The translations under genes were made by a program, and so were the position numbers. Below the pieces are notes generated by a model that did no database searches, was not told the origin of the DNA, and worked only from the letters and a program-made list of their open reading frames with translations. This document shows positions 1 to 7,366 of a stretch of DNA of 64,000 bases, one piece after another. This stretch comes from Niallia sp. XMNu-256 (GTDB lineage: Bacteria > Bacillota > Bacilli > Bacillales > Cytobacillaceae), in assembly GCF_036670015.1 (NCBI RefSeq), contig NZ_CP137636.1:846501-910500 (forward strand), read 5' to 3'. Every line of letters starts with the position of its first letter. Positions within the stretch are counted from its first letter, which is position 1.

Positions 1-68
1 ATCCTTTTTCCTATTTAGGCAATGCACCGGAGCGGTATATTATTTATGCTGAAAGAGTTGAAGTATAG
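1..68 (+). CDS. Possible C-terminal tail of a truncated upstream gene
   Basis: Reading from base 3, an open frame of 21 codons runs off the left edge and stops at TAG 66-68; it reads PFSYLGNAPERYIIYAERVEV. The composition is protein-like and a hairpin follows it, which is why I list it. I do not recognise the family from this short tail, and it could be chance. Confidence 0.35.
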   Translation, partial: PFSYLGNAPERYIIYAERVEV

Positions 69-81
69 CGAAATATGTGTC

Positions 82-130
82 ATAAAAGAGTACCATTCTT
101 TGAAATCCCCAAAAAATGATACTCTTTTAT
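82..130. terminator. Long inverted repeat, possible bidirectional terminator
   Basis: Bases 82-97 pair with 115-130 (16 bp with one mismatch) around a 17-nt loop. It lies between the tail of the upstream frame and the convergent YhaM-like gene, where a shared terminator is expected. The right arm has no clean T-run, so the role is inferred from position. Confidence 0.5.
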
Positions 131-174
131 ATGTCGGGTTGAAGGTAAGTACCTAGGAGCTTTACAAGTTAAAT

Positions 175-1404
175 TCACTTAGCCTTTTTCGAATTCTCAT
201 ACCGGCTGTCCAGATAGTCCACAATATGAATAATATAGCCTTCCAGCGTTTGTGGTGTGCGAATACAAGACCCCCATTCTGGCAAGCCGTGATGACAGAG
301 TATACAATGGGTCATATGATGAATCTCTTCTATCGTAACCGGAATGTTGTCAACGTCTATAATTTTTGAAAGTAGTAGAACTCCGTACGGAATATGGCCA
401 ACCATAACGCCTAATCCATCCATTGTAATCCCACTTTGTTTACGGGTTTGCAAGCCGGATTGATCGGCGGTTGGATAAAGGAATTCAAAATCCTCAAATG
501 TTTTTCCTGCATGGTCATATTCCATTAACTTGCCAATGTCGTGATAGAGAATACTTGTCATGATTAAATCGTAATTCGGAATAGAATCCTTAAAATTCAT
601 CATACCTTGGAGCATTGTATAGAGATGATCAATCGTATCCTTCCAAACTAACCCCTTTAAATCACCGTTTTGAAATCCGGTCCATACTTCCTGTTTATAA
701 ACTTTTTCTATTACGGTAATTAGCTTAATCACAGCCTGAAAAGGATCATCTTCCATTTTCAAAATATAGCGAGCAAATCGCATCAATCCAACCGTATGTT
801 TCAATAAACCGCCTAAATAGTTATGGTGATATCCTTTAGCAGCAGGTCTGATTCGAAACTGACCCCAAAAACGATTCATTGCTCCATAAGATATTTCTTT
901 GAAAGGGGACTGTAATTCATTTAAATAGGAAAAAAGCTCAACTGTTAACTCTTCTATACTTTGCCCTGTATAAGGTAAAAGTGAGAAGGGGTTAATGTTT
1001 TCTTCGCAGGGTTTTATAGCGTTGATCGTTAAAGATTTGTTGCCATTAAACTCATCTACAATTCCCTCAATATCAAAAACAGAAAAGCTCTCTAGTAATG
1101 GCCTATTCCTTTCAACTGCACCTTGGTTGTCCCACATTTTAGCGCTAATACTACCAAAGTTATTACTGAAACTCATTTTTAAAAATTGCTTATTGGTTTT
1201 AGTTAATGCAACTTGGTGATCATTTAATAGCAATCTAGCTTTTACATAATCTCCAGAAGTGGTGCTTTGTATATCAAAGAATTCATCACTATCTGGTAGT
1301 GGAGGTGGTGGAAACTGATTTAAAATTACCTGTCTTTCTGAATCGGTTGCCTCATATTCAACAGATATAAAATTATAAAAGTATGAGGTAGTGGGCTTTA
1401 TCAT
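175..1404 (-). CDS. YhaM-like OB-fold/HD-domain protein (3'-5' exoribonuclease family)
   Basis: 409 residues. The central and C-terminal part is an HD domain: a conserved block with H-HNYLGGLLKHTVG (about residues 192-206), the metal-binding YHDIGK, and a later HCILCHHG, the His/Asp pattern of metal-dependent phosphohydrolases. An OB-fold-like segment (about 50-130) precedes it, the arrangement of YhaM, a 3'-5' exonuclease acting on RNA and single-stranded DNA. YhaM of B. subtilis is about 314 residues, so this protein is roughly 95 longer, with extra N-terminal sequence and an insertion between the HD motifs (a Trp/Lys-rich stretch around 235-275). It may therefore be a divergent paralogue rather than YhaM itself. 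It stands alone, between an inverted repeat and a repeat-rich gap. Exonuclease activity is inferred from the family. Confidence 0.75.
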   Translation of the reverse strand: MIKPTTSYFYNFISVEYEATDSERQVILNQFPPPPLPDSDEFFDIQSTTSGDYVKARLLLNDHQVALTKTNKQFLKMSFSNNFGSISAKMWDNQGAVERNRPLLESFSVFDIEGIVDEFNGNKSLTINAIKPCEENINPFSLLPYTGQSIEELTVELFSYLNELQSPFKEISYGAMNRFWGQFRIRPAAKGYHHNYLGGLLKHTVGLMRFARYILKMEDDPFQAVIKLITVIEKVYKQEVWTGFQNGDLKGLVWKDTIDHLYTMLQGMMNFKDSIPNYDLIMTSILYHDIGKLMEYDHAGKTFEDFEFLYPTADQSGLQTRKQSGITMDGLGVMVGHIPYGVLLLSKIIDVDNIPVTIEEIHHMTHCILCHHGLPEWGSCIRTPQTLEGYIIHIVDYLDSRYENSKKAK

Positions 1405-1555
1405 TCTATCACTCCAATAAAGTGAGTTATAATTAGTAGATTAATATCTATTTCATTGTAACAAACTTTGAAGCTCTATGGATATAGATATGAATGAGTA
1501 GAGTATAGAAAAAAATTGAGATTTCAAAAAGAAACTCGATTCTAATTTCCGTTAC

Positions 1556-1830
1556 CCATTTATCAGGCTTAACGAGCAATTAGACCTCCATCTCAAGGTT
1601 CTAAGTTTAATAAAAGAAGATAGGTGGGGATCAACTACCCGTAAACCTCGGAATAATGAGCACAGACTAAATACGCATCCGGCAATGTCTGTGTGACCAG
1701 CATCCTGTTTACTATCAGTAGGGTTTCTTTCATCCCCCTTAGTTACGCAGAGATTCCCCACTTGTCTTCTCTTATTTTACTCCGAATCTTGAGGTAGGAG
1801 TCTTACTCCCATGAAAATAAGCGCCAATTG
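1556..1830. repeat. Composite family-1 structured repeat, two half elements head to head
   Basis: The + strand carries a family-1 left end (TTTATCAGGCTTAACG at 1558, then an AGATAGGTGGGGATCAAC arm near 1617) followed by a hairpin whose arms CACAGAC (1661-1667) and GTCTGTG (1687-1693) are perfect. From 1830 back to about 1710 the minus strand carries a second element with the same landmarks (GGAGTAAGACTCC, then GGGGGATGAAAGAAACC). The two halves face each other, so the block looks like two insertions, or one element rearranged by inversion. No transposase gene is present. The 1552-1761 open frame lies inside this block and is not a gene. Confidence 0.6.
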
Positions 1831-2130
1831 TTGGTGCATCTTGGTCGTTGGTGCTAGACTGCCCGATGGACTCGAAGTACCACAGTAAGTCGACTTTCCT
1901 CTTCCAGCCGTTGAACCAGTATAGACAACTAACACCCATTTTCATCCTTGTTGGGGAAGCTATGCTTCCTGATTTGATGCCCATTAAGTCTAATAAAAAT
2001 AATATCCCCATAGAAGGCAAAGATATGAATGCATTGAAAAATATTGAAAAAGAGCTAAATGTGTAAAACAACAGGAGATTTAGGGAAAGAATATAAATAA
2101 GTGTTTCAATAACACGATCATACAATGTGG
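1831..2130. other. Gene-free stretch, possibly decayed mobile-element sequence
   Basis: Open frames exist on both strands, but none has a convincing ribosome binding site or recognisable protein. On the minus strand the sequence runs directly into the family-1 half element at 1830, so it could be the decayed interior or guide-RNA-like end of an IS200/IS605-type element. That is a guess from context. Confidence 0.3.
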
Positions 2131-2142
2131 AGGGGATCCAGT

Positions 2143-2262
2143 ATGAATATTCTCATTCGCTTATTTCCATCGCAATTTTCAGTAGTAATTCAGATTTTAT
2201 ATTTAACAAGAAGGCTTACTTCTATCTTTAACCGTTTGATTCGAATGCCTTCATTCCTATGA
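2143..2262 (+). CDS. Putative 39-residue basic amphipathic peptide
   Basis: ATG at 2143 is preceded by a strong ribosome binding site (GGAGGGG at 2130-2136) at good spacing, and the frame closes at TGA 2260-2262. The product is hydrophobic and Arg-rich (MNILIRLFPSQFSVVIQ..., then LTRRLTSIFNRLIR), with no acidic residues, like a membrane-binding helix. No homologue is recognised. The binding site is the main support; it could also be the start of a gene truncated by rearrangement in this repeat-rich gap. Confidence 0.35.
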   Translation: MNILIRLFPSQFSVVIQILYLTRRLTSIFNRLIRMPSFL

Positions 2263-2300
2263 GTTTTTGAGTATTCATTAGAAAGTTACGCTCCCAATGG

Positions 2301-2334
2301 AAAAAGAAAAAGCGAACACACGGTTCGCTTTTTC
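2301..2334 (-). terminator. Intrinsic terminator of the zinc-ribbon gene
   Basis: GAAAAAGCGAAC (2306-2317) pairs with GTTCGCTTTTTC (2323-2334). On the minus strand the stem is followed by a T-rich tail, just after the stop of the small gene at 2357. Confidence 0.8.
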
Positions 2335-2356
2335 AGAAAGGCCTTAGCCTAAATAC

Positions 2357-2554
2357 CTAGATAGATTTTTTAAGCCCACAATTTCTGCATTCTCGAATAA
2401 AAACAAAATCTTTTACTGTACTCTTAAAATGAGAGTGTCCACAATTATCACACCGACCAGATATTTTATCGGGATATTTTTTATAATCATATACGATTGA
2501 AAAATCGTACTCCTTATTTGAAGTATCTTCAGACAAAAGAAACACCACTTTCAT
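2357..2554 (-). CDS. Small zinc-ribbon-like protein, unknown function
   Basis: 65 residues. Two Cys pairs, CDNC (about 35-38) and CRNC (about 56-59), separated by some 17 residues, have the layout of a treble-clef or zinc-ribbon metal site. The terminator directly after it supports a real gene. The start lacks an obvious ribosome binding site, so translation may begin elsewhere. No family name can be given; nucleic-acid or protein binding would be usual for such ribbons, but that is inference. Confidence 0.55.
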   Translation of the reverse strand: MKVVFLLSEDTSNKEYDFSIVYDYKKYPDKISGRCDNCGHSHFKSTVKDFVFIRECRNCGLKKSI

Positions 2555-2709
2555 CAGTTCATATGTATTATTATCTATATTTATTTTTGATTTTGCAAGT
2601 TTTAACGAGAATTAACGGGAGGTGCCTGTCTACTCTTATATTTGTATTTGGTTAATAAGTTACTTACAATGAACATGCATGGATAATACAATTTAAGGAG
2701 TTTTTTATT

Positions 2710-3765
2710 ATGGAATATACTAATTTCACAGGTTTTATTGGTACTTATACAAAGGGGGAAAGTAAAGGAATCTATTCGTTTGTGCTTGATACCCAAGCTG
2801 GAAAAATTTCAGATTTGCAACTTGCTGGAGCTTTAGAAAATCCTACTTATATAACGATCAGTAAAGATCAAAGATTTTTATACTCTGTGATAAAGGAAAA
2901 CACAAAAGGTGGTACTGCTGCATTTAAAATTGATCCCAATACAGCAAAACTAAGTTTAATTAATACACAATTAACAGAAGGGTCACCACCTTGTCATGTC
3001 AACACGGATAGCCAGCAACGATTTTTGTTTAGTACAAATTACCATAAAGGGACTGTCGAATCTTATTTAATCAACCAACATACGGGGGAGATTTCGAAAC
3101 CTTCATCTATAATTAAGCATGAAGGAAGTGGTCCAGATGAGCGTCAAGAGAAAGCACATACACATTATGCAGGAATGACACCTGATGATAAGTATGTTGT
3201 AGTCGTAGAATTAGGAAGTGATAAACTTCTTTCATATGAAGTCAAAAATGATGGACAATTAATAGAAGTAAGCCGATTGGATATAAGCCCTGGGAGCGGT
3301 CCAAGACATCTTGCTTTTCACCCCTTAAATAAAAAAGTCGCTTATATTATGACTGAATTTAGTTCGGAAATTATTGTTTTAAACTATCAAGAAGAGAATG
3401 GAAGTTTCTCTATTATGGAGACACATAAGACAATTCCAGCTGATTTTACTGAAAATAACCAAGGAAGTGCGATACATACAAGTAGCGACGGGAAATTCAT
3501 ATATGTAGGCAATCGCGGGCATAATAGCATTGCTATTTTTAAAAGTGACCCTCAAACAGGTAGATTGGATTTTGTCACGCATGTTTCAACAGAAGGAGAT
3601 TGGCCAAGGGATTTTGCGTTAGATCCGACAGAAAGATTTCTAATTGCTTCTAACCAAAATTCCGGTAATCTAGTTTTATTTTCGAGAGATCCAGAAACAG
3701 GATTACTGAAATCAATACAAAAGGATATCTCCGTGCCCGATCCAGTATGTGTGAAGTTTCTATAG
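2710..3765 (+). CDS. pgl: 6-phosphogluconolactonase, beta-propeller lactonase family
   Basis: 351 residues, close to B. subtilis Pgl (YkgB). Family landmarks are GFIGTYTKGESKGIY at the N terminus, repeated blades each with a D-T/P-G-L-type turn, and SGPRHLAFHP and GNRGHNSIAIF in the middle. The enzyme hydrolyses 6-phosphogluconolactone in the oxidative pentose phosphate pathway, in the cytoplasm. AAGGAG at 2695 sets the ATG start. It is followed 24 nt later by the PC4-like gene and may share its terminator. Assignment to the lactonase family is firm; the exact substrate is taken from the family. Confidence 0.88.
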   Translation: MEYTNFTGFIGTYTKGESKGIYSFVLDTQAGKISDLQLAGALENPTYITISKDQRFLYSVIKENTKGGTAAFKIDPNTAKLSLINTQLTEGSPPCHVNTDSQQRFLFSTNYHKGTVESYLINQHTGEISKPSSIIKHEGSGPDERQEKAHTHYAGMTPDDKYVVVVELGSDKLLSYEVKNDGQLIEVSRLDISPGSGPRHLAFHPLNKKVAYIMTEFSSEIIVLNYQEENGSFSIMETHKTIPADFTENNQGSAIHTSSDGKFIYVGNRGHNSIAIFKSDPQTGRLDFVTHVSTEGDWPRDFALDPTERFLIASNQNSGNLVLFSRDPETGLLKSIQKDISVPDPVCVKFL

Positions 3766-3789
3766 ATAAAGATAAAAGTAGGTGTAGCA

Positions 3790-4011
3790 ATGGCGGAAAT
3801 CAAGTACGAAATTATTGAGAGTGTAGGAGTCTTATCTCAGTCGGCTAAAGAATGGTCTAAAGAATTAAACCTAATAAGTTGGAATAAAAAAGAACCGAAG
3901 TTTGATTTGCGAGACTGGGCACCGAACCATGAAAAAATGGGAAAGGGAATAACTTTAACAAATGAGGAATTAAAAGTACTGAGGGATTTATTGAACGAAA
4001 TGAAATTATAA
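3790..4011 (+). CDS. YdbC-type PC4-like ssDNA-binding protein
   Basis: 73 residues. The pattern (IKYEIIESVGVLSQS, K-WSKELNLISWN, KFDLRDWAP-HEKMGKGITLT, ELKVLRDLL) is that of the small bacterial YdbC family, which folds like the eukaryotic coactivator PC4 and binds single-stranded nucleic acid. It follows pgl on the same strand and ends just before an intrinsic terminator. The ribosome binding site (AGGTG) is modest. Cellular role unknown. Confidence 0.8.
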   Translation: MAEIKYEIIESVGVLSQSAKEWSKELNLISWNKKEPKFDLRDWAPNHEKMGKGITLTNEELKVLRDLLNEMKL

Positions 4012-4037
4012 AATGATAAGTAGCTTTAATAGAAAAC

Positions 4038-4066
4038 AAAAAACCTTGCTAATGCAAGGTTTTTTG
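4038..4066. terminator. Bidirectional terminator, PC4-like gene and tRNA-Ala
   Basis: AAAACCTTGC (4040-4049) pairs with GCAAGGTTTT (4054-4063), followed by T on the + strand and, with the A-run, T on the minus strand. It lies between two convergent transcription units. Confidence 0.85.
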
Positions 4067-4069
4067 TTA

Positions 4070-4145
<76 letters not shown>

Positions 4146-4368
4146 ACGATGTTACAAATGATATTATAGCGAAGAAGTTGAAAGGTTGCAAGAGAAAAAT
4201 AAAAAAATAACAGTTTAAGAATCTTCTTTAGAAATAGGTATGTTTGGATGAATTGAATTATACGGTAATTGATTAGGATTCATATATATTCGTGAACTGA
4301 ATAGCTTTAAAATAATAAGGTGTTCTTTATTAATTCAATCTTATTGAAATTTATAAATATACTTTTAT

Positions 4369-4566
4369 CAGGTTAACGGGCAGTAAGGCTCCCACCTCAA
4401 GATTCAGAGTACAATAAAAGAAGCTAGGTGAGAATAACTGTCCCTAAAAGCTTCGAAAGTTGAATTCATACTAAATAGGCCTACGGCAACGGTGCGTGAC
4501 TAGCATCCTGTGACTTAGAGCTTTCCAGCAGTAAGAAACGAAACCCTCTACTGCTGGAAGGTTCAA
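4369..4566 (+). repeat. Family-1 structured repeat, copy B
   Basis: It begins at TTTATCAGG with TTAACGGGCAGTAAGGC, has the AGGTGAGAATAACTG counter-arm at 4425-4440, a middle block resembling the 1660-1710 block (ACTAAATA, CGGCAA, GTGAC-AGCATCCTGT), and a final stem of CCAGCAGTA (4525-4533) with TACTGCTGG (4549-4557). It ends about 40 nt before mgtC. There is no open frame in it. Copies B and A share a middle block that differs from copies C and E, so the family has at least two subtypes. Confidence 0.7.
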
Positions 4567-4604
4567 TCTATTCTGATGTTTATTATCTTGATGGAGAGGG
4601 GTAA

Positions 4605-5315
4605 ATGTGCATCATGAGTGATCTATTTCTAGAGTTCATTAATTACGAAGTGCTTTTCAAACTGACATTCGCGGCAATTGCAGGAATTGGAATTGGATTG
4701 GAAAGGGAATTAAAGGGAAAGCCTTTAGGATTAAAAACTTGTTTAATCATATCTGTTATGGCTTGTTTATTAACGGTTGTGTCGTATGAATCTGCTTTTT
4801 TATATTCTAAAGAATATTCTCGACCGATGGATCCTGGCCGAATTCCATCCTATTTGATCTCAGGGATTGGTTTTTTAGGAGCAGGGGTTATTCTTAGAAG
4901 AGGAAATGAAGCTATTTCAGGTCTAACTACTGCATCCTTGGTTCTTGCTGCTGCAGGAATTGGAATTACAATTGGAGCCGGTTTTTATATAGAGGCTCTA
5001 ACAGGAATTATTTTCTTAATTATTGGAATAAAAGTTGTTCCACCCTTATTCGATAAGATAGGTCCAAAGAAGCTTCAGGAAAAAGAAATAAAGATAAAAT
5101 TATATATAGAAAAATCCACAAATTTAACTGAATTAGTAAAAGAAATAAACAATAAAAAGTTAGGTGTGAAACGTTTGGTCATTAAAGAAGAACTAGATGA
5201 TATTATCATTAATAGCATAATAACTGCACATAGAGGAAGCTACACAACAGATATTTACTATGAATTAAAGTCTATTATGGGAGTAATGCAAGTGGAAGTT
5301 GAAAGCGTAGAATAA
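4605..5315 (+). CDS. MgtC/SapB-family membrane protein
   Basis: 236 residues. The N-terminal 140 residues are hydrophobic with family signatures (GIGIGLERELKGKPLGLKT, SGIGFLGAGVIL, ISGLTTASLVL) and about four to five membrane segments. The C-terminal 80 residues form a soluble ACT-like domain. MgtC proteins are linked to growth at low magnesium and to control of membrane ATP synthase; that function is not proven for Bacillus homologues. GGAGAGGGG at 4593 supports ATG 4605, though ATG 4614 is also possible. No M-box magnesium riboswitch is visible; instead a family-1 repeat occupies the upstream region. Confidence 0.85.
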   Translation: MCIMSDLFLEFINYEVLFKLTFAAIAGIGIGLERELKGKPLGLKTCLIISVMACLLTVVSYESAFLYSKEYSRPMDPGRIPSYLISGIGFLGAGVILRRGNEAISGLTTASLVLAAAGIGITIGAGFYIEALTGIIFLIIGIKVVPPLFDKIGPKKLQEKEIKIKLYIEKSTNLTELVKEINNKKLGVKRLVIKEELDDIIINSIITAHRGSYTTDIYYELKSIMGVMQVEVESVE

Positions 5316-5349
5316 TCATAAATGGGTTATTATTGAAATTGAAATATGA

Positions 5350-5390
5350 AATGCCATGGGTAGTAAGAAGCAACTCATGGCATTGTTTGT
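5350..5390 (+). terminator. Terminator after mgtC-like gene
   Basis: AATGCCATG (5350-5358) pairs with CATGGCATT (5376-5384), followed by a T-rich GTTTGTAT, 35 nt after the stop codon. Confidence 0.65.
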
Positions 5391-5434
5391 ATACACTTGT
5401 ACCTCTGTAAAAGAGGCTTGGCTGTTTGTTGGAT

Positions 5435-5611
5435 TCAATACAGAATGAATGTAAATGTTGAAAAAATAAATGCGGAAATAACGGAAAGAATAAAAGTTCC
5501 ACCATGAACTTTTTCGTCTGTGTCAGCGATTTTAATGCCTTCAAAAAATGCATACAAAAACAAATATACTGCCATGATTAAGGATAGATATAGTGCAACC
5601 GTTTGTAGCAT
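5435..5611 (-). CDS. Small two-helix membrane protein, unknown function
   Basis: 58 residues starting MLQTVALYLSLIMAVYLFL, with a second hydrophobic helix near the C terminus and a charged hinge (GIKIADTDEKVHGG) between. AAAGGTGAT sits 8 nt before ATG 5611, so I prefer it to the TTG 18 nt upstream. The profile suits a two-pass inner-membrane peptide. The family is not recognised. Confidence 0.6.
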   Translation of the reverse strand: MLQTVALYLSLIMAVYLFLYAFFEGIKIADTDEKVHGGTFILSVISAFIFSTFTFILY

Positions 5612-5803
5612 TTGTTCATCACCTTTCAATAGTGCATTTACTAGAAACTTATGTCATCTAATACAAAGATATGACTACCAAATATCACTAACGGGAAATC
5701 TTCTTTGAAAAATAAGTAAAATTATATTGAAAAAATTTAACTGACGTGATAAACTATTACATGTCCAAGAGAGAAACATAAATAAAAACTTTTTTAATTG
5801 ATG

Positions 5804-5832
5804 TTGACAATGAAAACTTGGATGTGTTAAAT
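5804..5832 (+). promoter_or_regulatory. Sigma-A-type promoter of the tRNA operon
   Basis: TTGACA (5804-5809), a 17-bp spacer and TTAAAT (5827-5832), 24 nt upstream of the first tRNA. With no rRNA genes before the array, this is the likely promoter of the whole operon. Confidence 0.75.
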
Positions 5833-5856
5833 TAATAAAGTCGTTTCAAAAGCAAT

Positions 5857-5932
5857 GGAGGATTAGCTCAGCTGGGAGAGCATCTGCCTTACAAGCAGAG
5901 GGTCGGCGGTTCGAGCCCGTCATCCTCCACCA
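5857..5932 (+). tRNA. tRNA-Val (TAC)
   Basis: First gene of the array. Acceptor GGAGGAT/ATCCTCC, anticodon loop CTTACAA, CCA encoded. The gene order of the array matches B. subtilis trnB. Confidence 0.97.
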
Positions 5933-5936
5933 TATT

Positions 5937-6009
<73 letters not shown>

Positions 6010-6020
6010 CTTTTATTTTT

Positions 6021-6139
6021 AACCATTATCCCAGTCGGTAGAGGATCACATCGATTCAAAGAATCTGTGATATGCTATAAAAAGCTAGTAGCTTTTAAGC
6101 GCAAAAGTGCTATCGAACTTTAGGGACAAGTATTAGTAA
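6021..6139 (+). repeat. tRNA-Lys 5'-end/hairpin chimera (degenerate copy)
   Basis: Bases 6021-6047 are a mutated copy of the 5' part of the tRNA-Lys gene that follows (CCATTATCCCAGTCGGTAGAG against CCATTAGCTCAGTCGGTAGAG). In place of the anticodon arm comes hairpin 1 (ATCACA-TC-GATTC-AAA-GAATC-TGTGAT, 6045-6071), with a 2-nt bulge and triloop. Hairpin 2 follows (AAAAGC/GCTTTT, 6080-6096) with GCGCAAAA after it. The remaining A+T-rich bases lead to the intact tRNA-Lys. The unit cannot form a complete tRNA. It has the same plan as the units at 6317 and 7367 but with more changes, suggesting it is older. Confidence 0.75.
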
Positions 6140-6215
6140 GAGCCATTAGCTCAGTCGGTAGAGCATCTGACTTTTAATCAGAGGGTCGCAGGTTCGAATC
6201 CTGCATGGCTCACCA
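6140..6215 (+). tRNA. tRNA-Lys (TTT)
   Basis: Acceptor GAGCCAT/ATGGCTC, anticodon loop CTTTTAA, CCA encoded. Intact despite the chimera directly upstream. U34 makes it a candidate substrate for MnmL/MnmM. Confidence 0.97.
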
Positions 6216-6220
6216 TTTAT

Positions 6221-6302
6221 GCGGGTGTGGCGGAATTGGCAGACGCACTAGACTTAGGATCTAGCGCCGCGAGGCGTGGGGGTTCGACTCCCTTCACCCG
6301 CA
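6221..6302 (+). tRNA. tRNA-Leu (TAG)
   Basis: Acceptor GCGGGTG/CACCCGC, anticodon loop CTTAGGA, class II variable arm. CCA is not encoded. Confidence 0.96.
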
Positions 6303-6316
6303 CTTAGATTTAATAT

Positions 6317-6428
6317 GCGGAAGTAGTTCAGTGAATCGCACGCCTCGAAGAGGGGCGATTTGCGATAAAAGTCGTAGGCTTTTAGAGCACAAGACCACAA
6401 TATATGTTGAAAAAGTAAGTAAAATGAA
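6317..6428 (+). repeat. tRNA-Gly 5'-end/hairpin chimera
   Basis: Bases 6317-6333 (GCGGAAGTAGTTCAGTG) repeat exactly the first 17 nt of the tRNA-Gly at 6429. Hairpin 1 follows (AATCGC, AC bulge, CCTC-GAA-GAGG, GCGATT), then TGCGATAAAAG...CTTTTAGAGCA as hairpin 2, then CAAGACCAC and an A-rich tail. Both hairpins and the GCACAAGACCAC end are shared with the Phe unit. The duplicated part begins at nucleotide 1 of the tRNA, while the spacers before the two copies differ. Confidence 0.85.
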
Positions 6429-6503
6429 GCGGAAGTAGTTCAGTGGTAGAACACCACCTTGCCAAGGTGGGGGTCGCGGGTTCGAATCCCGTCTTCCGCT
6501 CCA
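6429..6503 (+). tRNA. tRNA-Gly (GCC)
   Basis: Acceptor GCGGAAG/CTTCCGC, anticodon loop TTGCCAA, CCA encoded. Confidence 0.97.
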
Positions 6504-6510
6504 AGGTTTA

Positions 6511-6599
6511 GCCGGGGTGGCGGAACTGGCAGACGCACAGGACTTAAAATCCTGCGGTAGGTGACTACCGTACCGGTTCGATTCCGGTCCTCGGCACCA
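6511..6599 (+). tRNA. tRNA-Leu (TAA)
   Basis: Acceptor GCCGGGG/CCTCGGC with one G-U pair, anticodon loop CTTAAAA, long variable arm, CCA encoded. Confidence 0.96.
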
Positions 6600-6620
6600 T
6601 GAAAAACTTTATTGCAATAT

Positions 6621-6694
<74 letters not shown>

Positions 6695-6703
6695 CTTATT
6701 TTA

Positions 6704-6780
6704 CGGGAAGTAGCTCAGCTTGGTAGAGCACTTGGTTTGGGACCAAGGGGTCGCAGGTTCGAATCCTGTCTTCCCGACCA
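6704..6780 (+). tRNA. tRNA-Pro (TGG)
   Basis: Acceptor CGGGAAG/CTTCCCG, anticodon loop TTTGGGA, CCA encoded. Confidence 0.97.
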
Positions 6781-6804
6781 TGAATATACAATTATTCTGA
6801 TAAT

Positions 6805-6880
6805 GGGGCCTTAGCTCAGCTGGGAGAGCGCCTGCTTTGCACGCAGGAGGTCAGCGGTTCGATCCCGCTAGGCTCCACCA
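6805..6880 (+). tRNA. tRNA-Ala (TGC)
   Basis: Acceptor GGGGCCT/AGGCTCC with one G-U pair, anticodon loop TTTGCAC, CCA encoded. Confidence 0.97.
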
Positions 6881-6903
6881 TACCCTTTTAAAATAATTAT
6901 AAT

Positions 6904-6980
6904 GGCGGCGTAGCTCAGCTGGCTAGAGCGTTCGGTTCATACCCGAAAGGTCGTAGGTTCGATCCCTATCGCCGCTACCA
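6904..6980 (+). tRNA. tRNA-Met, elongator (CAT)
   Basis: Acceptor GGCGGCG/CGCCGCT, anticodon loop TTCATAC, CCA encoded. Assigned elongator Met by similarity to the B. subtilis sequence and by its position in the trnB order. Confidence 0.88.
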
Positions 6981-6994
6981 TTTATTATTACTTT

Positions 6995-7071
6995 GGACCT
7001 TTAGCTCAGCTGGTTAGAGCAGACGGCTCATAACCGTCCGGTCGTAGGTTCGAGTCCTACAAGGTCCACCA
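6995..7071 (+). tRNA. tRNA-Ile2 (CAT, expected lysidine at C34)
   Basis: Acceptor GGACCTT/AAGGTCC, anticodon loop CTCATAA, CCA encoded. Body and position match the tRNA-Ile(CAU) of trnB, which reads AUA after TilS converts C34 to lysidine. A generic annotation would call it Met. Confidence 0.8.
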
Positions 7072-7081
7072 TTTTTAAAGC

Positions 7082-7174
7082 GGAGGAATACCCAAGTCCG
7101 GCTGAAGGGATCGGTCTTGAAAACCGACAGGCGGGTTAAACCGCGCGGGGGTTCGAATCCCTCTTCCTCCTCCA
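7082..7174 (+). tRNA. tRNA-Ser (TGA)
   Basis: Acceptor GGAGGAA/TTCCTCC, anticodon loop CTTGAAA, long variable arm, CCA encoded. Confidence 0.96.
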
Positions 7175-7198
7175 TTTGTTACTTATAAATATTATTAT

Positions 7199-7272
<74 letters not shown>

Positions 7273-7275
7273 TTT

Positions 7276-7352
7276 GGTCCGGTAGTTCAGTTGGTTAGAA
7301 TGCCTGCCTGTCACGCAGGAGGTCGCGGGTTCGAGTCCCGTCCGGACCGCCA
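7276..7352 (+). tRNA. tRNA-Asp (GTC)
   Basis: Acceptor GGTCCGG/CCGGACC, anticodon loop CTGTCAC, CCA encoded. Only 3 nt after fMet. Confidence 0.97.
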
Positions 7353-7366
7353 TTAAAGCTTAGTAA

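Noticed and set aside
1772-2125. 117-codon minus-strand open frame and overlapping + frame 1848-2066
   Set aside because: No ribosome binding site or recognisable domain; the minus frame runs into a family-1 repeat.
5630-5803. rRNA gene upstream of the tRNA operon
   Set aside because: The sequence is A+T-rich with no 5S, 23S or 16S landmarks.
6021-6139. T-box-type specifier logic in the chimera hairpins
   Set aside because: Apical triplets AAA, GAA and GAA do not track the Lys, Gly and Phe identities consistently, and no T-box sequence is present.
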